Source: Jiella soli
Lineage (GTDB): Bacteria; Pseudomonadota; Alphaproteobacteria; Rhizobiales; Rhizobiaceae
Direction of reading: 5' to 3'
Length of the DNA: 64,000 bases
Assembly: GCF_020615385.1 (NCBI RefSeq)
Contig: NZ_JAJAVB010000027.1
Coordinates: 1-64,000 of the forward strand
Numbering within the stretch: position 1 is the first letter of the stretch; every line of letters begins with the position of its first letter. Below, one piece after another: positions 17,794 through 24,998 of the stretch. The position numbers and the translations under genes are program-made. Below the pieces are notes generated by a model. The model was not told where the DNA came from, ran no database searches, and saw only the letters and a program-made list of their open reading frames with translations.

Positions 17794-19938
17794 ATGGGCA
17801 GTTTCGATCCGCGGCGCAGCCGCAAGACGGTGCTGAGGCTGCTCGTTGGCACGAGTCTGGCGAGCGGAGGCTGGATCGGTGCGGGCGCGGCGCAGGACGC
17901 CGGTTCGACGATCGACCTCGAGACCGTCACCGTCGAGGGGTCAAGCTACACCACCGAGGGAAGCAAGAGCTATACGACCGACCTGATCAGCGTCGGCGAG
18001 AAGGAAGCCCGGTCGCCGCGCGAGATCCCGCAGTCGACGACGGTCCTGACCCGCGAACGGATCGAGGACGGCGGATATACCTCGCTCGACACCGCGCTGC
18101 GCGAGACGCCCGGCATCGTCGTCCTCAACAACGACAATGGCCGCTCGAGCATCCTCTCCCGCGGCTTCGAGTTCGATTCGCTCTATTTCGACGGCCTGCC
18201 TGCGCCCCTGTCGAGCGTCTACGGCACCCAGCCGGACCTTGCCATCGTCGACCACATCGAGGTTCTGCGCGGGCCCTCGGGTCTGTTCGGCGGCACCGGC
18301 GAGCCTGCCGGCGCCATCAACATGGCCCTGAAGAAGGCGCCTGACGAGTGGCAGGGCTATCTCGAAGGTCAGTACGGTTCCTGGAACACCGGGCGCGGCG
18401 AGTTCGACATCGGCGGCCCGCTCAACGACGCCGGAACCATCCGCGGCCGCATCGTCGGCGCCTTTCAGGACGGCGACAACATGGTCGACGTCGTCGACAA
18501 CCAGTCCGGCGTCGCCTATGGCACCGTGTCGGTTGACCTCACCGAACAGACCACCGCGACCGTCATCCTCAGCCATCTCGAACGCGACATCACGCCGTTC
18601 AACGGCCTGCCGACCTATGCCGACGGCTCGCTGATCGACATCGACCGCTCGACCTATACCGGCGCCGACTGGAACAGCTTCGACAACAATGTCGACGACT
18701 ATATCGCCGAGGTGGAGCACAAGTTCGACGATGGCGGCCACGCTCGCGTCGCACTGCGCTATTCCGTCCGCGATGCCGACTTCCTCTATGGCTGGGCGGG
18801 AAGCGCCGCCGACCAGAACGGCAACGTCACCGGCATCCGCTGGATCGGCCGCGACTTCGAGGAAAAGTCGCTGGCGCTCGACGCCTTCGTCTCCAAGCCG
18901 TTCACGCTGTTCGGCCAGGAGCACAACGTTCTCCTCGGCGCCGACTACCGCAAGATCGACACCACGCTCCTGAGCGCTTCCGGCATGATCCCGGGAACCC
19001 GCAATCTCTACAACTGGAACGCCTCCGCGATCGCCGAGCCGACCGTCGACTACACCAGCCAGACCGACAGCGATCAGGAGCAGACCGGCATCTACGGACA
19101 GCTGCGCATCAAGCCGATCGATCGAATGACGCTGATCGGCGGCGGCCGCGTCAGCTGGTACGATTCCTCGACTGAAAACCTGTTGACCGGCGCGACCCAG
19201 GACGAGATCGAGTTCGACCACCACTTCACGCCCTATCTCGGCACGGTCGTCGATCTCACCGAGGAGATTTCCGCCTATGCGAGCTACACGGAAATCTTCC
19301 AGCCGCAGACCTATTTCGACGGCAATGGCGACCTTCTCGATCCGCGCGAGGGGCGCCAGTACGAGGCGGGCTTCAAGGGCGAATTCTTCGGCGGGACGCT
19401 CAACGCCACGCTCGCTTATTTCAATCTGCGCGACAAGAACCGGGCCGAACAGGACACCGGCGGAAACTACGTCGCCCTCGGCGAGGTCGAGGCGAGCGGC
19501 ATCGAAATGGAGATCGCCGGCGAACTTCTGCCGAACTGGCAGGTGCAGGCGGGCTACACCTACACCCAGACCGAATATCTCAACGGCAGCGCCGCCGGTT
19601 CGGTCTTCAGCCCCTACACGCCCGAACACCAGGTACAGCTCTGGACCGACTACACCTTCCGCCAGGCCGACGCCTGGTATGACGGCCTGTCGATCGGCGG
19701 CGGCGTCAAGATCTACAGCGACTTCTCGGCTGTCAGCGGCTCGACCACGATCGAGGCTCCGGGCTATGAAGTGGTCGATCTCAAATTCGGCTACGAGATC
19801 AACGACAATCTCGAGGCGAAGCTGCAGATCAACAACCTCTTCGACGAAAAATACTACGCGCGTGTCGGCTCGACTTCGGTCTTCAACTTCTACGGCGAGG
19901 AACGCAACGCCATGCTGACGGTCAAGGCGAAGTTCTGA
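17794..19938 (+). CDS. TonB-dependent siderophore receptor (FhuE/FpvA/FoxA type)
   Basis: A 714-residue outer-membrane receptor. A signal peptide (VLRLLVGTSLASGGWIGAGA) is followed by a TonB-box-like DLETVTVEG. The plug domain includes REIPQSTTVLTRERIEDGG, TALRETPGIVV, RGFEFDSLYFDGL and DHIEVLRGPSGLFGGTGEPA. A beta-barrel follows, ending in LTVKAKF with the terminal Phe needed for insertion; NNLFDEKYYARVG is the standard late receptor motif. ATG 17794 follows GAGGGGG; an earlier ATG (17719) adds non-signal residues. Siderophore class is not decidable, but the plug is of the hydroxamate/mixed-ligand receptor type. Confidence 0.93.
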   Translation: MGSFDPRRSRKTVLRLLVGTSLASGGWIGAGAAQDAGSTIDLETVTVEGSSYTTEGSKSYTTDLISVGEKEARSPREIPQSTTVLTRERIEDGGYTSLDTALRETPGIVVLNNDNGRSSILSRGFEFDSLYFDGLPAPLSSVYGTQPDLAIVDHIEVLRGPSGLFGGTGEPAGAINMALKKAPDEWQGYLEGQYGSWNTGRGEFDIGGPLNDAGTIRGRIVGAFQDGDNMVDVVDNQSGVAYGTVSVDLTEQTTATVILSHLERDITPFNGLPTYADGSLIDIDRSTYTGADWNSFDNNVDDYIAEVEHKFDDGGHARVALRYSVRDADFLYGWAGSAADQNGNVTGIRWIGRDFEEKSLALDAFVSKPFTLFGQEHNVLLGADYRKIDTTLLSASGMIPGTRNLYNWNASAIAEPTVDYTSQTDSDQEQTGIYGQLRIKPIDRMTLIGGGRVSWYDSSTENLLTGATQDEIEFDHHFTPYLGTVVDLTEEISAYASYTEIFQPQTYFDGNGDLLDPREGRQYEAGFKGEFFGGTLNATLAYFNLRDKNRAEQDTGGNYVALGEVEASGIEMEIAGELLPNWQVQAGYTYTQTEYLNGSAAGSVFSPYTPEHQVQLWTDYTFRQADAWYDGLSIGGGVKIYSDFSAVSGSTTIEAPGYEVVDLKFGYEINDNLEAKLQINNLFDEKYYARVGSTSVFNFYGEERNAMLTVKAKF

Positions 19939-19959
19939 GGGAATCGGTCGCGACACCTC

Positions 19960-19983
19960 TGGCCGTGACTCGTGACACGGCCA
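19960..19983 (+). terminator. Hairpin after the TonB receptor gene
   Basis: TGGCCGTG (19960-19967) and CACGGCCA (19976-19983) form a perfect 8-bp stem with an 8-base loop, 22 bases after the receptor stop. There is no clear T-run, so it is a modest terminator candidate. The rest of the gap to the convergent cyclase gene shows nothing recognisable. Confidence 0.45.
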
Positions 19984-20221
19984 TGTCCGCCGTCTGTCCG
20001 AAGGCTACGGTATCGTCGCCGGCGAATGCCACAGCGTGATGCGGCGGCGCCTGCTGCCGCTCATGCCACTTCGTCGGGGGGACGCTCTTCGAATGTCCGG
20101 ATCGATGAGGCGGTCGGTTCTGCGGGTCTCGTCGGTGGACCGGAAGGGCACCTGCGCTCCTCTCCGCCAATGTCACCGCTGAAATCTCCCCTTCGGGGCT
20201 GTCCCGTCTCGCCTGCGCGGA

Positions 20222-21448
20222 TCACCCCTTTTGGACGAGGGCGAAGACCTCCATCGCTTCCTCGACGCCGCGAAGGGGGAAGGTCCCGACACTTTCGAGA
20301 TCCGCGCCGCAGCCGGCTTCTTCGGCGAAGGCTCGGGATACGAGAACCGGCCGGTTCACCACCTTGGTCAGATCCTCCAGACGGGCGGCCGCATTGACCG
20401 CCGGACCGATCACCGTGAAGTCGAGCCGCCTCTGCGAACCGATATTGCCGTACATGACGTCGCCGAGATGGATGCCGACGCCGTAGCGCAGCGCGTCCCG
20501 GCCCTGGCGCCGTCGCTGCTCGTTCAGGCGATCCATCGCCTGCCGCGCCTCGGCGACCGAGCGCAGGAGATCGCGACACGGTTCGGGGCGATCCATCGGG
20601 AAGATCGCCAGCAGGCCGTCGCCGATGAACTTCAGGATTTCTCCGCCATTGCGCTCGATCGGCTCGCAGAGCGCGTCGAAATAGCTGTTGAGCATTTCGA
20701 TGATGTCGTCGCGCGGCCACAGGTCGGATATGTGCGTGAAATCGCGCAGGTCGCAGAGCAGGATGGCCGCGCGCACCGTCTTGCCGCTGCCGCGGGTGAT
20801 CGCCCCGGCGAGGATCTCCTCGCTGGCATGATGGCCGACATAGGTCTCGAGAAGAGTGCGCGCCAAGCGGTTCTTCAGGCGGATCTCGGTGACGAGGGAA
20901 AGGATCGGCGGCAGGCTGGAGAGGCAGGCGAGGTGCTCTTCGGAAAAGCCGGCGGGATTGGCGGACGCGAAGCTGACGACGTGCCGGCGGCCCAGGCTGT
21001 GGACGAGCGGCCAGGCGACGTAGTCGGTCAGGCCCTCGTCGCGCAGCTGCGCGAACATGGGAATTGCGGCCGCGTCGACATCGTCCCCGGCAAGTCTCCA
21101 GCGCACCTCGTCCTGGCCGCCATGGACCAGGGCGATCGGGCTGCCGCCATAGCCGATCGTCTCCAGAGTCCCGTGCTCGAATGTCCGGATTTCCGCCTCG
21201 GAAACGCCCTTCCGCCAGACGATCCGCGCCCCGAACCAGAGCGGGTGCTCGATGCGGAAATGCAGCGTCGCCCGGGCCAGGGGCAGGCCGGCGGCGGCGA
21301 GCCGGTCGCACAGATCCTGAAAGATGACGTCGATGAACCGCTCCTGCGCGGTTCCCCGCGTGAGCCAGTCGAGGATCTCGCTCGGCACCGAGCGCGGACC
21401 GGCTCCCTCGCAGATCGACGAAGGAGCCGCAACGATATTCTCGCTCAT
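20222..21448 (-). CDS. Class III adenylate/guanylate cyclase
   Basis: A 408-residue soluble protein. The C-terminal catalytic domain (about residues 215-400) holds both metal-binding aspartates (ILLCDLRDFTHIS and FIGDGLLAIF), the transition-state residues in FTVIGPAVNAAARLEDL, and GVGIHLGDVMYGNIGS. The N-terminal about 200 residues are a sensor-like region without membrane segments (LAGDDVDAAAIPMFAQLRDE, LTDYVAWPL). It resembles the many rhizobial cytosolic cyclases that act as stress or nutrient sensors. Substrate preference (ATP or GTP) is not certain. No partner gene adjoins it. Confidence 0.88.
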   Translation of the reverse strand: MSENIVAAPSSICEGAGPRSVPSEILDWLTRGTAQERFIDVIFQDLCDRLAAAGLPLARATLHFRIEHPLWFGARIVWRKGVSEAEIRTFEHGTLETIGYGGSPIALVHGGQDEVRWRLAGDDVDAAAIPMFAQLRDEGLTDYVAWPLVHSLGRRHVVSFASANPAGFSEEHLACLSSLPPILSLVTEIRLKNRLARTLLETYVGHHASEEILAGAITRGSGKTVRAAILLCDLRDFTHISDLWPRDDIIEMLNSYFDALCEPIERNGGEILKFIGDGLLAIFPMDRPEPCRDLLRSVAEARQAMDRLNEQRRRQGRDALRYGVGIHLGDVMYGNIGSQRRLDFTVIGPAVNAAARLEDLTKVVNRPVLVSRAFAEEAGCGADLESVGTFPLRGVEEAMEVFALVQKG

Positions 21449-21709
21449 GGCGAATAGTCCCCGTGCTTCGAGCAAAGCCGCTTCTGCCGAGACGAATGGC
21501 CCATTTCAAGGCATCGCAAAGGCCGCTCGCGGCAGGCCGCAGCCTCTGCTGCGCGCCGCCGGCCGTTGCCGGTCCTTCCTCGCGCGCCTGCTGGGCCGCC
21601 GGATTGCGCCCGCCGCGTTCAGGCATCAGCCTGTGCGTCGGCGCCTTCTCCATCCGGGCGACAGAGCGTCCATCGATACCGAACGGCTGCAAATATCGAA
21701 AACGGCCGC

Positions 21710-21847
21710 CTAGCGGGTGTCGGTGGCGAAGGCGTAGTCGTCGAGGACCGATTCGACGCTGGCAATCAGGAGCCGCCGCGCCGTCGGCTGCACGGCACCG
21801 GCGGCGACCCTTTCGTAGAGCCGGCCGAGGTCGGTGGCGCTGCTCAT
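21710..21847 (-). CDS. Hypothetical 45-residue protein coupled to the sugar kinase
   Basis: A minus-strand ORF starts at ATG 21847, overlapping the kinase stop in an ATGA junction, and ends at TAG 21712-21710. The 45-residue product begins MSSATDLGRLYERVAAGAVQ and ends LDDYAFATDTR; it looks like two short amphipathic helices. The coupled start and protein-like composition support it being real; no function is recognisable. Confidence 0.5.
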   Translation of the reverse strand: MSSATDLGRLYERVAAGAVQPTARRLLIASVESVLDDYAFATDTR

Positions 21848-22782
21848 GTCCGGCTTTCCAGGAAGGCTTCGGCTTCGGCGAGGCTCGCGGTGCCGGCCAT
21901 CGGCCCCTTCTTCGTCACGGCCAGCGCGCCGCAGGCATTGGCGAGGCGGAGCGCCCGCTCGGTCTCATCGCCGCGAAGCCAGAAGCTGACGAAGGCTGCG
22001 CCGAAGCAGTCGCCGGCGCCGGTCGGGTCGACTTCCTCGACCGCGAAGGCCGGGGAATGCACCGCGCCGGAGGCGTCGTAGCAGACGGCGCCCGCCGCGC
22101 CCTTCTTGACCACGGCCGCCCGGACCCCGCGGGCGAGTATCTCCGCTGCGGCCTCGGCCTCACTACGCGCCTTTGTGAACAGGAAGAGTTCGTCGCCGCT
22201 CGGCAGGAAGACATCGGCGCGCTCCAGCACGAAGTTGAGCGCCTCGCGCATGCCGGGGGCGCTGAGGATTTCCCTGCGGATATTGGGGTCGAAGGAGACG
22301 GTGCCGCCACGGGCCTTCACGGCGTCGATACCGGCCTTGACCACCGCGATCACCCGCTCGGAGAACAGCGAGGATCCCATGACGTGGAAATGGTCGGCCG
22401 AGGCGAGCAGGCTGCGCGCCGCCGCGTCGAGCTCGATGAGCCCGCAGGCGCTATCGCGGATGTTGAAGACGAAGTTGCGGCCACCGTCGCGATTGTAGCG
22501 TACGAAGGCGCTGCCGGTGGCGGCGCCTTCGTGGACGGCGATCGCCGAGACGTCGACGCCGCTTGCCTCGAGCCGCCGGATGTTGAGGACGCCGAAATCG
22601 TCGGCGCCGACACTGGAGATGATGCCGGCTGGCTGGCCGAGGCGGCCCGCCTGGTCGATGAAGATCGCCGGCGCGCCCGAAGGGAACGGGCCGATGAGGG
22701 GGCCAGGCGTCAGAAAGGTCTGGCCGACCTGCGTCGCCATGATCTCGACCAGGATCTCCCCGGCGGTGACGATCTTTTTCAT
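21844..22782 (-). CDS. PfkB-family carbohydrate kinase (tagatose-kinase-like)
   Basis: A 312-residue ribokinase-family enzyme. The substrate region includes GEILVEIMA, PSGAPAIFIDQAGRLG and SSVGADDFGVLNIRRL, and the anion hole/catalytic base is in DPTGAGDCFGAAFVSFWL. GGGAGAG precedes ATG 22782. The opening segment resembles rhizobial kinases acting on ketohexoses such as tagatose, but substrate assignment by eye is weak. No transporter is adjacent. A broken LacI-type regulator lies upstream on the other strand (22888-23058) and may once have controlled it. Confidence 0.87.
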   Translation of the reverse strand: MKKIVTAGEILVEIMATQVGQTFLTPGPLIGPFPSGAPAIFIDQAGRLGQPAGIISSVGADDFGVLNIRRLEASGVDVSAIAVHEGAATGSAFVRYNRDGGRNFVFNIRDSACGLIELDAAARSLLASADHFHVMGSSLFSERVIAVVKAGIDAVKARGGTVSFDPNIRREILSAPGMREALNFVLERADVFLPSGDELFLFTKARSEAEAAAEILARGVRAAVVKKGAAGAVCYDASGAVHSPAFAVEEVDPTGAGDCFGAAFVSFWLRGDETERALRLANACGALAVTKKGPMAGTASLAEAEAFLESRT

Positions 22783-22887
22783 GAAACTCTCCCTCAGACC
22801 CGGACCTGCCTTTTTGCGCACGTCCGTGCAGTCGGCAAGGAGGATGACGGCGCCCTGGACGATCAATCGGGGGAAGTATGGCAGCAC

Positions 22888-23058
22888 GTCGGATTTAAGC
22901 CGATCCTGAACGACGGGCTGGGCTGGGACTTCGAGGCGATCGGCTTCGCCGAGACGCGGCGGCTGATCGACGGCCGGGCTGCCGACCCGCGCCCTCCTCT
23001 GCGCCAACGACCGGATCGCATTCAGCGCCATGACGGCGGCCTTCGAGTGCAGACTGAG
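22888..23058 (+). pseudogene. Remnant of a LacI-family transcriptional regulator, frameshifted
   Basis: In one frame (from about 22888) the sequence reads KPILNDGLGWDFEAIGFAET then RRLIDGRA. In a shifted frame (from about 22979) it reads LPTRALLCANDRIAFSAMTA then AFE, the classic C-terminal effector-domain signature of LacI/GalR proteins. The frame break is near 22975-22980. The helix-turn-helix and most of the protein are missing. It is divergent from the PfkB kinase, suggesting a decayed local repressor. Confidence 0.6.
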
Positions 23059-23176
23059 TCGGTCGCAGCGGTCGCAGCTTGCGCCAGGCTCCTTTGGAGC
23101 GATCGTCGAATGGGGCCGCCAGACCCTTCTCCTGACCCAGGCGATCAAGGAAACATTCGGCGCTGGATTATTTTTA

Positions 23177-23244
23177 TACCGATCGGTAGTTTAATCCCTT
23201 GACCGCACCGCAGCATCATCCTACCTGATTGCTACCGCTCGGTA
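23177..23244. promoter_or_regulatory. Paired palindromic operators TACCGATCGGTA / TACCGCTCGGTA
   Basis: Two near-identical 12-bp palindromes lie 56 bp apart, at 23177-23188 and 23233-23244. They flank a candidate -35 element (TTGACC, 23199-23204). Sites of this TACCG-N2-CGGTA type are typical of TetR-family repressors of multidrug pumps. The best candidate binder is the TetR protein at 28307, encoded after the pump genes; this is inference. Confidence 0.6.
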
Positions 23245-23632
23245 CAGATATTCCGACCGAAATCGTATCGCCCTCAAGGTCATGGCGACCACAGGCGGGA
23301 GCACGGCAATGAACGATACCGATATCATCACCGCCGTCACTGGCCCGGCGCCTTGGACAGGCCGCTCCATCGCCGCCCGGCGCGGCGCCGGATGCCGCCG
23401 GAACAGCACCCTCCCGCCACCGGGCATCTGAGAACCGGCGGCGATAACCGCGGCGGCTGACAAAGGCCGCGGCTGGTTGGCAGCCGCGCCGACCGACCGG
23501 CCCCGATTACGCCGGCGCGAGGGACCGTCTGCCCGCCCACCAATGCGGCCCGGCCATCGCTCCGCCCGCCTCCAGCGGCTGTCGCAGAGCGGCCGCCGCA
23601 ACGCCTTCCTCTCCAATCTGCGAGTGTCGAAG

Positions 23633-24829
23633 ATGAAGAAGACCAGCATTCGTCGGCTCCTGTGGAGCTCCACCCTGTCTCTCGCGATCGCCGCCGGTGC
23701 GACCAGCGTGGCGCTGAACGATCCGGAACCTGCCATCGCGAACGAGGCGTCCGCCAAGGCTTCCGCGCCCGCAGCGGTCCCGGTTTCGGTCGCCACTGTG
23801 AAGCCGCAATCCGTGACCCTGTGGAAGGAGTTTTCGGGGCGGCTCGAAGCCGTCGACCGGGTGGAAATCCGGCCCCGGGTCGCCGGCGCGATCGAAGCCT
23901 TCCACTTCCGCGAGGGCGCGCTCGTCAAGAAGGGCGATTTGCTCGCCACCATAGACCCCGCCCCGTTCGAAGCCGCCGTCGCCCGGGCGCGCGCGGATGT
24001 CGAGGCGGCCGAGGCGCAGGTCCGTCTCGCCGCGCTCGAGGTCGATCGCGCGAAGTCGCTCGTCACCTCGCGGACCGTGTCGCAGAGCACGCTCGACCAG
24101 CGATCGAGCGCCTACGACCAGGCCGTGGCCAACGCCGACGCCGCCAGGGCGACGCTGAAGACCGCCGAACTCGACCTCGGCTACACCGAAGTCCGGGCGC
24201 CGATCGACGGCCGGATCGGCCAGATCCAGGTGACCGAGGGCAATCTCGTGGCCGCCAGCCTCGCCTCGCCGGTGCTTGCGACGCTGGTCTCTGTCGATCC
24301 GGTCTATGCGAGCTTCGATGTCGCGGCGAGCGACATCGCCGACATCCTCGCCAGCCTTCCGGAAGGCTCGGACGGGCTGCCGGCGGTGGAGAAACTGCCG
24401 GTCGAGGTCGAACGGTTCGGCGGCGCGGCGGCGAAGGATCCCGTCCGCGGCCATGTCCAGCTGATCGGCAACGAGGTGAACCCCGACAGCGGCACCCTGC
24501 GGGTCCGCGCCGCGATCGACAATCCCAAGGGCGCCTTCGTTCCCGGTGAGTTCGTCCATGTCAGGCTGGGTCAGCCCAAGCCGCAGGATGCGCTGATGAT
24601 CAGCGAGACGGCTGTCGGGACGGACCAGGATCGCAAATACGTCCTCGTCGTCGGCGACGACCGGAAGGTGGAATACCGCAAGGTCGAGCTCGGCGCCTCC
24701 GTCGACGGTCTGCGCGTCGTCTCCGACGGGCTGAAGCCCGGCGAGCAGATCGTCCTCGTCGGGATCCAGTCGCTGGCGCCCGGCACTCTCGTCTCCCCCG
24801 AACCCGTCGCGCTGGCCGCCGCCAACTGA
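23633..24829 (+). CDS. RND efflux pump periplasmic adaptor (membrane-fusion protein, AcrA/MexE type)
   Basis: A 398-residue adaptor with an N-terminal signal or anchor (LLWSSTLSLAIAAGATSVAL). Biotinyl-lipoyl halves (RVAGAIEAFHFREGALVKKG and later ELDLGYTEVRAPIDGRIGQI) surround an alpha-helical hairpin, with a beta-barrel domain after that. It bridges the inner-membrane pump at 24999 to an outer-membrane channel that is not encoded here. ATG 23633 is the start that yields the signal sequence. It is followed by a strong hairpin before the pump gene. Confidence 0.9.
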   Translation: MKKTSIRRLLWSSTLSLAIAAGATSVALNDPEPAIANEASAKASAPAAVPVSVATVKPQSVTLWKEFSGRLEAVDRVEIRPRVAGAIEAFHFREGALVKKGDLLATIDPAPFEAAVARARADVEAAEAQVRLAALEVDRAKSLVTSRTVSQSTLDQRSSAYDQAVANADAARATLKTAELDLGYTEVRAPIDGRIGQIQVTEGNLVAASLASPVLATLVSVDPVYASFDVAASDIADILASLPEGSDGLPAVEKLPVEVERFGGAAAKDPVRGHVQLIGNEVNPDSGTLRVRAAIDNPKGAFVPGEFVHVRLGQPKPQDALMISETAVGTDQDRKYVLVVGDDRKVEYRKVELGASVDGLRVVSDGLKPGEQIVLVGIQSLAPGTLVSPEPVALAAAN

Positions 24830-24843
24830 CGCGCGACGGGGCG

Positions 24844-24875
24844 GACGGCCCGGCCAACCTCCAGGCCGGGCCGTC
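24844..24875 (+). terminator. Strong hairpin between adaptor and pump genes
   Basis: GACGGCCCGGCC (24844-24855) and GGCCGGGCCGTC (24864-24875) form a perfect 12-bp GC stem with an 8-base loop, 14 bases after the adaptor stop. There is no T-run. It could attenuate or stabilise the transcript, giving more adaptor than pump. Confidence 0.55.
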
Positions 24876-24998
24876 GTCACCGTAGAGAATCCACAGCCGC
24901 AACCCCTCCTCCCTTCGGCGTGCCAGAGCAGCGCCGGGGGTGGCGCAATAACTGCGTATCAAGCGCCCGGCACGGCCGAACGCTCGGAGCGACGTCCC

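Larger units (their letters stand above)
22783..23632. other. Intergenic region with regulator remnant and paired palindromes
   Basis: About 850 bases without an intact gene between the kinase and the efflux operon. It holds the LacI-type remnant (22888-23058), two related 12-bp palindromes (23177-23188 and 23233-23244) and a possible promoter (TTGACC at 23199). From about 23260 to the start of the membrane-fusion protein I see only GC-rich sequence with no recognisable gene. Confidence 0.6.

Noticed and set aside
17941-19956. 671-codon open frame on the minus strand
   Set aside because: It is entirely antisense to the TonB receptor, which has a signal peptide, plug motifs and a proper C-terminus. 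High-GC codon bias creates such shadows.
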